IMG/VR virus record: IMGVR_UViG_3300050124_000011
Location: 1 to 37,808 of that record
DNA from: a virus
Direction: 5' to 3' (one strand)
DNA: 37,808 nt
Below, in pieces: positions 8,822 through 17,866 of this stretch (position 1 is the stretch's first letter; every line of letters starts with the position of its first letter). A model generated the notes under the pieces. The model saw only the letters and a program-made list of their open reading frames with translations. It was not told the origin of the DNA and did not search any database. The position numbers and the translations under genes are program-made.

Positions 8822-9351
8822 TATCCCCCCCCTCCTGCTGCCGCTGCCTGTTCCGCATTTTTCTGCATTTGCATATAAATCTGCCAGCCGGGGGTAATTT
8901 GATTAGCGGCATCCAAATCCTTTGCTTGCACCCCAGCCTCACCCGTTTGGGCAGCCGTGTTCATGCCATAAAGTTTGCTTAGATCGCCCGCAGCTGTGGA
9001 TTGCTGATTGAGCTTCACGTCAGCATTGTTGGCGGCAATTTTCTCGCCCACCATCGCATTGCCTTTATCGCGCTGTTGTGCAGCGGCATCGAGGGCGCCG
9101 GAGAATCCCTTTGGGTTGCGTGTATCTGCGCCCATCTTTCCCACAGCGCCAGTCAATCCAGCCGTAGCGCCACCCGTACCAGCCAAACCCGCCGTCACCT
9201 GTGCGCCAACGTCACGCTGGCTCATGCCTTGCGGATTGTCCATTTGCCGGGTTAAAAAGGGGGTAAGATTGGCATTTATGCTACCGGCAGTTGAGCCGTA
9301 TCCAGCTGCTGCCTGCCCTGCTGTATTGGCTGCTACTTGAGAATCACGCAC
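8821..9351 (-). CDS. Putative small internal virion protein, Ala/Gly-rich
   Basis: The product has 176 residues starting at a GTG, which overlaps the preceding gene's stop by eight bases. Ala, Gly, Gln and Asn dominate, with repeated AGLTGAVGKMG-like segments and a C-terminal Ala/Gly tail. The pattern (residues about 40-110, DNPQGMSQRDV and NPKGFSGALDAAAQQRDKG) resembles gp14/gp7-type internal proteins of podoviruses, which form part of the ejection conduit. No enzyme motif is visible. It is probably co-translated with the GNAT-like gene before it. Confidence 0.65.
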   Translation of the reverse strand: MRDSQVAANTAGQAAAGYGSTAGSINANLTPFLTRQMDNPQGMSQRDVGAQVTAGLAGTGGATAGLTGAVGKMGADTRNPKGFSGALDAAAQQRDKGNAMVGEKIAANNADVKLNQQSTAAGDLSKLYGMNTAAQTGEAGVQAKDLDAANQITPGWQIYMQMQKNAEQAAAAGGGG

Positions 9352-9745
9352 GAGTCGCCACCGTCCAAGGGGACCAGCCGGAGCGGTTTTTGCTCCACCC
9401 CAACTGATTCAACCGTTTCTGGAAGCGCCGCTCTACGGTCTCAGGTATGCGGGCCTCAATATCATCTAATCCGTTTTGCCATGCCGCGCGGAGAACTTCC
9501 GGCTGCATCTCATTCATCACATCAACTTTATCACGAGGGGATGCGTCCGGTTTCAGCCAGAGATAGGTCTCTGCTGTGATGCGCAGAAAACACGCGCCAA
9601 TTACCGCCCCATTATCGTCGATCGTAACCTTCCGCACCAAAAAAAGAGGGTGATTTAGCTCAGGTAATGCATAATCCATGCCCATCGCGGCGTGAATCTG
9701 CTCAATTTCTGCGAAATCCTCCGGTTTTGCGTCTCGCACCATCAT
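9344..9745 (-). CDS. GNAT-fold acetyltransferase-like phage protein (T7 gp13-like)
   Basis: The product has 133 residues. The order RDAKPEDFAEIEQIHAAMG (residues 4-22), then NHPLFLVRKVTID, then GAVIGACFLRITAETYLWL is the beta-alpha-beta start and central strands of the GNAT fold. Small GNAT-like proteins of about this length occur beside the internal virion proteins of podoviruses, for example the gp13 family of T7-like phages. The typical acetyl-CoA pyrophosphate loop (Q/RxxGxG/A) is not clear, so it may be a structural rather than catalytic version. Its ATG overlaps the upstream stop as ATGA. Confidence 0.7.
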   Translation of the reverse strand: MMVRDAKPEDFAEIEQIHAAMGMDYALPELNHPLFLVRKVTIDDNGAVIGACFLRITAETYLWLKPDASPRDKVDVMNEMQPEVLRAAWQNGLDDIEARIPETVERRFQKRLNQLGWSKNRSGWSPWTVATRA

Positions 9746-10317
9746 GACTGCCTCGTTTGCTGTTTGCCGAGCCCCTGGCCGGCGCTTTGGCCGCTGTTTG
9801 GCGCTGTACCGCTGCCTGTTGAGGGTAAAAGCGTTAGTTGTGTGCTGCCCGCCATTGTGAATGGTCCGCCGGGGGCAATCGTTGCCGCCGAGGGCGGGCC
9901 GCCGGGGTTCTGAGCATAGGAACGTACATGATAGCTGTACGGGTGCCCTGTAGCGTCTTTTGTTGGCAGTGAGAACGGCTCTGGGGTGCGGCTTGTGCCG
10001 TGGTCTTTAACGATTGGCTGGCTAAATACAGGCTCACCGGAAGTCGAAGCCGCTATTTCTGAGAAATACTTGACCCCGCGCTGCAAACGCCCCCCATGCG
10101 AGATGGAAACGTGCATCATTTCCCCCGCAGTGGTCACAGAGACCGAGTCCGGTGGCTTTGGCGCCGGAATTTCGCCAGTTGCCGATACTCCGGCATTTTG
10201 GGCAACCTTATTCACAGCATCTATGATATTTTGTAGAAGTTGGCCGTGACGCGGATCTTTGGCGAAAATCTCCGCCAAAAGGCTGCTGCCGTCGAGTTGG
10301 CCGCTAGGTTGTGCCAC
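9742..10317 (-). CDS. Virion-associated protein with a possible fibronectin III-like region
   Basis: The product has 191 residues. I chose the GTG at 10317, which overlaps the TAG of the hub gene (TAGTG) and has GAGGGA just upstream; the longer ATG form would overlap the hub gene by about 70 bases. A short helical N-terminus is followed by beta-strand-rich sequence at about 55-150 (VTTAGEMMHVSISH, then SYHVRSYAQNPGGPPS) that reads like one fibronectin III-type beta-sandwich. The C-terminus is Gly/Gln/Ser-rich and looks flexible. It is probably a tail-associated structural protein; the exact role is unknown. Confidence 0.65.
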   Translation of the reverse strand: MAQPSGQLDGSSLLAEIFAKDPRHGQLLQNIIDAVNKVAQNAGVSATGEIPAPKPPDSVSVTTAGEMMHVSISHGGRLQRGVKYFSEIAASTSGEPVFSQPIVKDHGTSRTPEPFSLPTKDATGHPYSYHVRSYAQNPGGPPSAATIAPGGPFTMAGSTQLTLLPSTGSGTAPNSGQSAGQGLGKQQTRQS

Positions 10318-13300
10318 TACTTCCCTCGTATAGGACTCCAAGCATCTGCCTGGGCTACCAGCGTAATGCGAGACAGGTTGAAATAGCATCCCTCGCCGTA
10401 GGTTGAAATCTCAACAAACATTCTCTGCCCTAATTCATCCAGCGGGCCTTCAATATCATTTGTCGCCGGATCGGAAAGCGTTACGCCTCCCGGAACAGTG
10501 AACGGATACGGCGCATTAAGCACGTTTTGGAAGAATTCGATGCTCAGAGTGCCGCCGTTGATGCTACCGTTACCGGAAATCAGCAGATCATAGTACACAT
10601 ACCGTTTGTTGTGCATCCCAAAGACTGGATTTTCCTTTGCTTTGGCTTGGTCTACAAAACCATACGTGCAATAGCTCGACCTGAACGGAACGCCATCATC
10701 AGCACCAGCTGTATACGAGCCAAGCGTATAGATTTTGCTCGATTGGATGCCATTGCAGAACATCAGCTCGGAGAAAAGCTCGCTGCGCTTACAGATTGCC
10801 ATGTAAGGACTGGGAATCGACCATAGCGAACATTTGCGCCGCATGTCATGAACTGCTAACTTTCCCATAAGCGTGACGTGCAGCGGACTGGCGTTCATTA
10901 GCTCTTCGATGGTCCCAATGCCATCATAGTTCACAAACAGAGTGACGTTATTCCCCCCGGTACCATCATTTTCCTCAAATTCGGGGCACCATTGATTCGG
11001 CGTGGCCATCGGGCAAGCGATTACAAACCGATTATTAGCGGTATCATTGCGCAGGCAAAGAGATTGTGCATAAGGCCAATTGATAGCCTGCCAAATGTCT
11101 GGATATTCTAGTTGTATCGGAATCGGCTCGCCACCGTTGAAAAGGAAAAATCCATTCTGGCAGGCCATCGCAGCCCATTTCTTGCCCACGTCGAAAGCAT
11201 TGATTCCGCAGGCGCCGGCTACGTTCGACACTTCCTTAAACGGGTTCCAGCTTTGAGGTTCCTGGTTGGGCGTGTTCGCAAGGTAGCCAAGGGAGCTTTC
11301 CTTAACCACGTAAAGCAGATCATTCATCTCAAATGCGCCATTGGCCGGCTGCGCATTGACTGTGGTTGTATCCGCGTTGCCTGTCACTTGGTCGAAGGAA
11401 TCAAAATCATCTTTATAGCCGATTTGGAGCGCAGTCAGATTCGTCGGGGCCAGCGTCGGATAAATCTCGATGCGATCGATCTCAATATCCGCATTCGCCG
11501 CTAATCCGGAGGCCCAAACGCGCAATAGCACGTCTGGGGGGATATTCAGCGTCGTTGAAGTAAGCAACGTCCCGGTATAGGTTGCCATATTGGAAGTCAT
11601 GGCGCTCAAAGCCAGCGTAAAACTCCCGTAGGTTTGGCCGTAGCCGCTTCCGGCGTTGTAGCTGGTCAGATCGATTACCAGAGAGCCTGCGATCGCGCTG
11701 GAGGGCGTTCTGCACGTTACGCGCACACTGTAGGGTGTCTGGTTTTGGAGAATGGCGACATAGTGCCAATCCTGGTAGGCTGACTGCGTAATCATGCCCA
11801 GAACAGCCTGCGTCTCGCCTGTGGCGTTCAGGATATAGTAAGAGTTCCCAAAGACAGGCGATATCAGCAGATCAGGCGGACTATTTGAGGGGCTGCTGGC
11901 CGGATCAAGCCCCCAGCCTAAAGGCAGCAGATTTCCGCCTGGATTCGGATTGTATCCACCATCGAAGCTGAGATTTAGAAAGTTCTGGATTTTGTTGCGT
12001 ACCCGGCCATAGACGGGGCGCCCAGCATACTGCGCGCACCATGCCGCATCGCCCAATTCTCCCAGCGCAAAGAGGTTATTCCCTTGAATGTCAATCTCTT
12101 CCGCATTGAGTAGCACATTATCCGGAAAAGTGAACTTTGCCGAGGTCGTCTCATTGTCGTTGATGATGAGTGAAGAGGACAGATACGTGATGCCGTTATA
12201 GACAAATTGCACCGGGGTAGGAATGGTGTAGTAGCTCGCGCCCGGCTGTCCTTCCTGCCCTGCTTCGGTGAAGGCGATGCCGCGCGCAATCACGTTCGGA
12301 GGCCCGATGGGGATGTTGCTCACCAGGATATAGTTCGTATTCTCGTTTGTGTTGAACTGCACTGGGGGCGCTGGGCAGGTCCAAAAACCATTTCGGGTGA
12401 TAAAAAAAACTGTCCCTTTGCGCGTTCCTGTTCCTACCACAACTGAAGAGGAGCCAACCAGCGTAATGTAGCCGCCGCCAGAATTGCCGTAAATAGGATT
12501 ATCCGCCGCGTTGCCAAGGGTCAATGCGCCCGGATCAATCTGGAATTTAGTCCCCGAAGTAGTCGCCTGAGCGACTTCCGCTTGCGTTGAAAACGTCTGC
12601 GCGCCGAAGCCGGCCACGGTAAAAGTGCCAGAGCTTGTCCCCGTAACCGTGGCAATCTCCGCATCGGTAACGTTGAAGATGCCATTTCCGTTCAGCGTTC
12701 CAGTTACGGTGACTAATTGGCCCGCGGCTGGAGGTGTAGAAGTTGCACCCGAGAGCGCCCAACTGTAGGTAGCGATCCCAGCAGCCATTGAAGTCTGTGA
12801 GATCGAATAGGAGCCGGAATTGAGTGCGTTCACGATAGGCCAAGTATTGTCCCATGCCGGGACCGGATCGCCTGAAATTGTGACCGCATCACCCGTTTGT
12901 ACACCGGGAAGGGGAAGCGAAGTTGTTAGGGTGGCTACAGTCAGGCGGTATTGTCCCGGCTGCGCATTGGAACCGCCGCCGATATTGCTATAGCTTGAAG
13001 ATGCTACATTGAAGGTGAAATAGTAGCGCTGGTCGCCTCCTCCCGGAGGAGTGCCAATTCCTGTTCCTGTTACCAGTTGGGTTCCGTTCGCAACAGGCAT
13101 ATTCGTCCCACTCACATAGACATAGACCGGGAAAAGAGCCTGCTGTATAGCTTTGGCAAGATTTGCATCTACGCCCGTCTGATGCGTATAAGCGTTCAGA
13201 TAGTAGACAGTGACCACGTTTCCAGAACTAGTCGAGCCCGGCCCGGCGCTCCAGAGTATGTCGTCCAATTGGCTCTGATAGCCCTGTGCGGAATTCCAGA

Positions 13301-15431
13301 AAGGAAACTGCGTGATGCCGTTGGGGGAAGCCACAACCGGATAAGTATATTGTGAGGCTGCTTGGGCGGTCGTGCTTCCGCTACCCGTCACCGTAGTCTC
13401 TGCAATCTCAAAGGCGGTCGGCCCTAAACCTGTGCCAAGTACGTTGAATAGCTTTCCATTCAGCGCATAAAGAGGATCTGTAGAAAGCGCATTTATGACA
13501 ATGACCTCGCCCGCCGTGAGCGTATTGGTTGCCGTAAGCGTGAGGATGCCGGAGGAATATGAATAGGCTGTGATGGAAATTGAATTACTTGCGGCTAATG
13601 TTCCACTGAAGGATGGGGGCGCGCCTGGGCCTACCTGCGAAACGCGATCATTCCATCCAGTCTGTGCGGGGGTTGTGCCCACAATCTGTTGAGGAGGATA
13701 GCTGCCTTGTAGAAGATCAGAAATTGCAATGTATTGGCGCGAGTTGGCTGTGAATGAACTGGCGAAACTATTAGCCGGAGGCCCACCAAATAGGGGAACC
13801 AACACGCCGGGATTCGTGCTCACATATTCAATCCAAAACTCGCCTGACGCATCGAGAGCCACATTGTAGATGTTGCCGAATGCATCTTCATAGGTAGCGA
13901 TGAAATTAAAGTTCTCTTGTGTCGGCAGAAAATCTGCCTTGAGCGTCACATATCCTATAAATACTTCAGCCGCGTTGTTTCCTGTTGCGGTTAGGCGCAC
14001 CCCAAAAGTTGTATTGTTGAGGTCTGAATAAATCCATGTTCCTCCAAATAGATCATTGATGCCGCCAAGCGAAAGCGTGGTTACAGAGCCTACATTGAGC
14101 GCAACCGATTCAACATTCCCGACCGGGACGCCCGCCTTGAGCATTTGCACGTTGAGGGTACTGGCTGCGGAGGCATAACCTTTGATAGCTAAAGTGAATC
14201 CTTGCGGCGTTACCGTCGCGGGAAGCGAGAACCCGAACTGCTTAATATCAAGTGCGTCTGTTGCGATTGCACCAGAATAGTAAACAGTGACCTGCAACTC
14301 ATTCACGTTGACGGTTGTGGTTCCAGTTGTTGATGCAAAGAGGTTCACTTGAAGCGTGGAAAGCGTCGAAGGCGTCCAGCTTGAATACCCCCACAAAGAT
14401 CCGTTGCCGCCTTCCGTATAGACAGTGGGACTAGTTGTGAGCGTAACAGCATCAGTAACATTGCCTACCGAAAGCGCCACCTGAAATGAGGGAGCGGCCC
14501 CGCTATAATCCGCATTGAACGAAATCCCCACTCCGGTAATGGTTGCTGTGCTGGGTATCCATAATCCCGTGATGGCTGCGCTCAGGGTTTGCGCGGTTGG
14601 GCTAGAGCCAGAAGGAATTACGGCGTACCAGTTTGTTATATGCGCTGTCAGTGTTACCGGTGCGGATCCACGGCTACCCCATTCTATGTTGACTTCAATC
14701 TGGACACGAACGGTACTGAGATTGGTGATGCCAGAAATTAAGATCGGAACAGTAATTGGCCCAAAAGGGTTACTCCATTGGTAAACTGTTGTCCAGGTCA
14801 CTCCGCTGTCTATAGAATAATTCAGGTTGACGTAACCAACATCAGATACGATCATGCCGCTCGCCACTGCTACATAGAGAGTCGCAGAAGTGGCTGGAGT
14901 TGAATTAAAACCAAGCAGTGTCGTTGTTTTATCAACATACTGATCAGTAGATGTCGCGGTTGCGTTCACAGAACCATTTGTCTGATTCGGTGTCACGTTG
15001 CCGCCGCCTCCCGATGAGAGCGAGACGGTTGCAAAGGCGCTATTACTGTCGATATTGGTAGGATTCGTCCATGCTACGCCGCCACCAACAGATGAACCAT
15101 TTGAGGTTGCCGAAGATGCGGAAACAGACGTAAACAGGTTGGCTGTTGCATATACGCCTGTATTTAGCAATGCATTGCCAGGGTTTGCCCAGACTGATCC
15201 ACCAATCGATGTATCTACTGCGGAACTACCCGGAGACGGTCCCACAGAGTTGCCTGAATAGGTAAAGGGGTTCACGAGCCCCTGCCGAGAGAAGACGGAG
15301 CCGACAGCGTAATCGCAATTGGTATTTCTAGGGCTGCCACCTTCAGGGGTGTCATGAGGCTGAGTAAGCGTCACAACACCCGCAAAGGTTTCCAGCATAG
15401 CCGACATGCGGCCTTTAAGGTCGTGGCCCAA
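10317..15431 (-). CDS. Very large gp10-like tail hub/DNA stabilisation protein with beta-domain insertions
   Basis: The product has 1704 residues. The start is a TTG at 15431 with GGAGGAAACC immediately before it; an in-frame ATG at 15407 is the alternative. The N-terminus (TPEGGSPRNTNCDYAVGSVF, residues 28-47) and the C-terminal 600-700 residues (repeated propeller-like blades such as GKKWAAMACQNGFFLFNGGEP) resemble the P22 gp10 type of packaged-DNA stabilisation/tail hub protein, which is usually about 470-700 residues. The roughly 900 extra residues between them are Ig-like and FCCH-like beta-domains, for example near residues 615-680, 825-880 and 890-945. It probably closes the portal channel and anchors tail parts. 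Confidence 0.72.
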   Translation of the reverse strand: MGHDLKGRMSAMLETFAGVVTLTQPHDTPEGGSPRNTNCDYAVGSVFSRQGLVNPFTYSGNSVGPSPGSSAVDTSIGGSVWANPGNALLNTGVYATANLFTSVSASSATSNGSSVGGGVAWTNPTNIDSNSAFATVSLSSGGGGNVTPNQTNGSVNATATSTDQYVDKTTTLLGFNSTPATSATLYVAVASGMIVSDVGYVNLNYSIDSGVTWTTVYQWSNPFGPITVPILISGITNLSTVRVQIEVNIEWGSRGSAPVTLTAHITNWYAVIPSGSSPTAQTLSAAITGLWIPSTATITGVGISFNADYSGAAPSFQVALSVGNVTDAVTLTTSPTVYTEGGNGSLWGYSSWTPSTLSTLQVNLFASTTGTTTVNVNELQVTVYYSGAIATDALDIKQFGFSLPATVTPQGFTLAIKGYASAASTLNVQMLKAGVPVGNVESVALNVGSVTTLSLGGINDLFGGTWIYSDLNNTTFGVRLTATGNNAAEVFIGYVTLKADFLPTQENFNFIATYEDAFGNIYNVALDASGEFWIEYVSTNPGVLVPLFGGPPANSFASSFTANSRQYIAISDLLQGSYPPQQIVGTTPAQTGWNDRVSQVGPGAPPSFSGTLAASNSISITAYSYSSGILTLTATNTLTAGEVIVINALSTDPLYALNGKLFNVLGTGLGPTAFEIAETTVTGSGSTTAQAASQYTYPVVASPNGITQFPFWNSAQGYQSQLDDILWSAGPGSTSSGNVVTVYYLNAYTHQTGVDANLAKAIQQALFPVYVYVSGTNMPVANGTQLVTGTGIGTPPGGGDQRYYFTFNVASSSYSNIGGGSNAQPGQYRLTVATLTTSLPLPGVQTGDAVTISGDPVPAWDNTWPIVNALNSGSYSISQTSMAAGIATYSWALSGATSTPPAAGQLVTVTGTLNGNGIFNVTDAEIATVTGTSSGTFTVAGFGAQTFSTQAEVAQATTSGTKFQIDPGALTLGNAADNPIYGNSGGGYITLVGSSSVVVGTGTRKGTVFFITRNGFWTCPAPPVQFNTNENTNYILVSNIPIGPPNVIARGIAFTEAGQEGQPGASYYTIPTPVQFVYNGITYLSSSLIINDNETTSAKFTFPDNVLLNAEEIDIQGNNLFALGELGDAAWCAQYAGRPVYGRVRNKIQNFLNLSFDGGYNPNPGGNLLPLGWGLDPASSPSNSPPDLLISPVFGNSYYILNATGETQAVLGMITQSAYQDWHYVAILQNQTPYSVRVTCRTPSSAIAGSLVIDLTSYNAGSGYGQTYGSFTLALSAMTSNMATYTGTLLTSTTLNIPPDVLLRVWASGLAANADIEIDRIEIYPTLAPTNLTALQIGYKDDFDSFDQVTGNADTTTVNAQPANGAFEMNDLLYVVKESSLGYLANTPNQEPQSWNPFKEVSNVAGACGINAFDVGKKWAAMACQNGFFLFNGGEPIPIQLEYPDIWQAINWPYAQSLCLRNDTANNRFVIACPMATPNQWCPEFEENDGTGGNNVTLFVNYDGIGTIEELMNASPLHVTLMGKLAVHDMRRKCSLWSIPSPYMAICKRSELFSELMFCNGIQSSKIYTLGSYTAGADDGVPFRSSYCTYGFVDQAKAKENPVFGMHNKRYVYYDLLISGNGSINGGTLSIEFFQNVLNAPYPFTVPGGVTLSDPATNDIEGPLDELGQRMFVEISTYGEGCYFNLSRITLVAQADAWSPIRGK

Positions 15432-15443
15432 GGTTTCCTCCGA

Positions 15444-16100
15444 TTAAGCCCTGACCCATTCCGCCTCAAACTCCACAATATCGCTTACCACGGTACTTGG
15501 GAGTGCGCCGGCAGCGAGTTCGATCAGCGCGTATTGAGTTGAGACGACAGCAGCATCGACGGTGAATATCTGAATAGTTCCGTTGGCTTTGTTGTAGCCG
15601 TAAATCCAGCCGGAACCTGAGATACTTTGAAGCCAAAGCGTATCCGGCCCAATGATCTGGACCGCGTTGCCTGTCTCTGCCGCGCTCCCTACATTGGCAT
15701 GAGTGAAAGCCACCGTAAAGGAAACGGTTGTGCTCACAGATGCTACCTGGAGTGTCAAGCCATTAAGGAATGGCGCCGTAGTCAATCCAGAGAATGTCAC
15801 CCACTGACCTGCAACGAGGCTGTGTTTTGCCGTCACCGTTACCACGTTTGATGTGAGCGCAATATTGGTAATTGTGAAAGAGGCCGGCTGCGTAAAATGC
15901 CCGACTGCAACATTCTGTGCAGAAGTATCTTGAAATGGAGTCAAGGCTTTTGAGGTTGGACTCCAGTTGGGCAATAAACCGCCAGCAACGTAATCACCTG
16001 CCGCAAAACTGAGGAGTCCATGCTCGTAGGTTCTGGTCGCGGTGAGGTCCAGACCATAAGGTGCATTGTAGAGAGTTTTTGTCAAAACTGCGGTTGCCAT
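15444..16100 (-). CDS. Beta-rich virion protein with an FCCH-like domain
   Basis: The product has 218 residues, with AGGAG before the ATG. Residues about 75-150 form one unit with the pattern ITNIALTSNVVTVTAKHSL, GQWVTFSGL, then FLNG and SAAETGNA. The same pattern is found inside the giant hub protein encoded next. Units of this kind are often annotated as ubiquitin-E1 FCCH-like domains in phage structural proteins. The flanks are also beta-rich. It lies between the adaptor candidate and the hub gene, so it is probably a tail or head-decoration component. Confidence 0.7.
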   Translation of the reverse strand: MATAVLTKTLYNAPYGLDLTATRTYEHGLLSFAAGDYVAGGLLPNWSPTSKALTPFQDTSAQNVAVGHFTQPASFTITNIALTSNVVTVTAKHSLVAGQWVTFSGLTTAPFLNGLTLQVASVSTTVSFTVAFTHANVGSAAETGNAVQIIGPDTLWLQSISGSGWIYGYNKANGTIQIFTVDAAVVSTQYALIELAAGALPSTVVSDIVEFEAEWVRA

Positions 16101-16109
16101 GTTTTTCTC

Positions 16110-16934
16110 CTAGTAAAGTGCGTTGGGCCTTCCGGCTGCTCCAGCTTTTCCGTTTCCGTAGGGCTGGCGTTGATAGTCGATCATCTGACGGTCTCGCGTG
16201 ATTTGCTGCCTGAGTTTGAAGATGGATGCCTTTGCATCCAAGCGGGCATCGGCTAAAGCCGCGCCGCCGAGACGAGAGCAATGCAGCGCCGCAATCTTAT
16301 CTGCGACAGCTTCCTGGCAATCAAGAATTGGGACATAGGTCGTTTCCCAGTTGATTGACGAGAAAGCCAAATCGGCAAAGGTGAGAACGTAACGCAGGCG
16401 AATGTCCATATAGCCAGTCGCGCCATGCATCCAAATACCATCGGTGCGCCATTCCCACTCGCCTAATGCTTGCACCTGGTTCTGCGGAGCCAGCGCGCCC
16501 TCTGATTGCCGCATCTTATGAAAGGGATAGTTTGACCCACTCTGACGTTCCCACATTTCCAGTGGGTAAAGCAGATTTCCGGGGAGCAGGACGTTTGGCC
16601 AGTTCAGCAGACCATCAAAGAAGCCTGTGAATTGCAGCGATGTCTGCACTGCAGGATTCATTGCCCCTACGCCCCACTCTGAGTTGACCGGCGGTAGATT
16701 GTAGATGATGTAATTGTCGGCAATCAGTGTTGGCTGCCCCATGATTCGCACATCGCGGTAGGTATCGCGGATGGATGAATTCATGAAGTTCTGGAGGGTA
16801 ACACTCGAATCAGTGAGGATCTGGCCCTCGCCAGGCCTACCCGTGGCACCAGCCTTATCGTCGTTTACCTTACTGCGCGCAAGGTTGGCGATAGTTTCCA
16901 GAGAAGGGTACGCATTGTTCCCGCCAATCGGCAT
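16110..16934 (-). CDS. Putative head-tail adaptor (neck) protein
   Basis: The product has 274 residues. The ATG at 16934 is preferred because GAGGTGG lies five bases upstream; a GTG two codons earlier is inside that site. Residues about 10-60 read as helices (LETIANLARSKVND, then SVTLQNFMNSSIRDTYRDVR), followed by a beta core and a helical C-terminus with AVADKIAALHCSRLGG. The helix-beta-helix layout and the position after the capsid and before the gp10-like hub correspond to the P22 gp4-like ring that extends the portal. There is no motif that proves this. Confidence 0.6.
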   Translation of the reverse strand: MPIGGNNAYPSLETIANLARSKVNDDKAGATGRPGEGQILTDSSVTLQNFMNSSIRDTYRDVRIMGQPTLIADNYIIYNLPPVNSEWGVGAMNPAVQTSLQFTGFFDGLLNWPNVLLPGNLLYPLEMWERQSGSNYPFHKMRQSEGALAPQNQVQALGEWEWRTDGIWMHGATGYMDIRLRYVLTFADLAFSSINWETTYVPILDCQEAVADKIAALHCSRLGGAALADARLDAKASIFKLRQQITRDRQMIDYQRQPYGNGKAGAAGRPNALY

Positions 16935-16952
16935 GTCCACCTCATCTTACAT

Positions 16953-17028
16953 CCAAGGGCTTTGCAGGGCTGACAGTTGATGGAGACCATCCTCTATGCC
17001 ACCGATAAATGACCCGCTCTGCCCTTGG
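16953..17028. repeat. Widely spaced perfect 8-base inverted repeat between genes
   Basis: CCAAGGGC at 16953-16960 pairs exactly with GCCCTTGG at 17021-17028, with 60 bases between. The whole element lies in the noncoding gap (16935-17035) ahead of the adaptor gene. In the minus-strand transcript it could fold into a large stem-loop in the leader. There is no T-run, so it is not a standard terminator. Confidence 0.4.
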
Positions 17029-17035
17029 AAGATTG

Positions 17036-17866
17036 TTAGGCCGCTTCCTCTTTAGGCGGCCTGCCCGGTCCTCGTTTTTCTGAAAACTTCTGTTCGATCC
17101 AGCGTTCAAGCTTTTCATCGTCCGTTGGAGCGCCGCAGTGAATGCAGATACGCGCGGTCGGCTGAATGCTCTCGCCGCAGGCACCGCAATTCACCTTGTT
17201 CATTTCTGCCTGGTCAGGCACCAAATCTGTACGATGCCAGGAATAGGAGAGTTTCTTGCCGGCAAGCCGGAACTTGTTGAAATGTTCGACTGCAGCATGG
17301 CTGATTCGGTTGGCACGGCCAGCCGCCTCGTTCACTCCGCCAGGACCGGCTTCGATTTTGGCCAGTTCTGATAATTCGTTCTGGAAAGTTGTCTCCATTC
17401 GCTTGCGGGCTGCCTTGAGTTCCTGTGAAGTTGGCGGATTGTTCGTACTCCAGAAGACCCCGAAGTTGTTCAGGTTCCCGCCCACGTTGAGCGCGTTCAC
17501 ATCCGAAAAGTTCTGATCGGTTCCGGGGTTTCCCGGCGCAAGCATACGCGTGGCTTCGCGGTATCCGTTAATCCACCGCACGAGCCGGTTGCCGTTCTCG
17601 TCACGGTAGCTCTCTGGAAAGGGATGCGTGATTGAATTGACCAGCGTATAGGCCTCATCCGTCGGACACGCCCTAATAAGCATATGCGGATGGTTTGGGA
17701 AGCGCGGCTCGTTGAATTCAAGCGGCGCTACATTGTAAACATAGATTGGTGTTGACGACGGAGCAAAGTTCTCCTGAATTTCGGTGATATTAACAGGAAA
17801 GAACTGCTCATTGACGGCTGCAGCATGTCTCGCGGCTATTTCCGGTTTGTATTCGATGGCTTCCAT
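17036..17866 (-). CDS. Conserved virion-module protein with C-terminal zinc ribbon and AT-hook
   Basis: The product has 276 residues, with AGGAGACTC before the ATG, which overlaps the preceding stop (TGATG). Residues 1-150 are a globular region I do not recognise, with PIYVYNVAPLEFNEPRFPNH near 39-58. Residues 155-215 are helical. C227, C230, C241 and C244 form a CxxC-x10-CxxC zinc ribbon. The C-terminus contains RGPGRPPK (265-272), an AT-hook-like minor-groove-binding motif. A zinc ribbon plus AT-hook in a gene between capsid and tail adaptor suggests a DNA- or protein-contacting role near packaged DNA, but this is inference. Confidence 0.7.
   Translation of the reverse strand: MEAIEYKPEIAARHAAAVNEQFFPVNITEIQENFAPSSTPIYVYNVAPLEFNEPRFPNHPHMLIRACPTDEAYTLVNSITHPFPESYRDENGNRLVRWINGYREATRMLAPGNPGTDQNFSDVNALNVGGNLNNFGVFWSTNNPPTSQELKAARKRMETTFQNELSELAKIEAGPGGVNEAAGRANRISHAAVEHFNKFRLAGKKLSYSWHRTDLVPDQAEMNKVNCGACGESIQPTARICIHCGAPTDDEKLERWIEQKFSEKRGPGRPPKEEAA

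Noticed and set aside
16942-17184. 80-codon minus-strand frame overlapping the zinc-ribbon gene
   Set aside because: It overlaps the conserved C-terminus of 17036-17866 in another frame and lacks a ribosome site.
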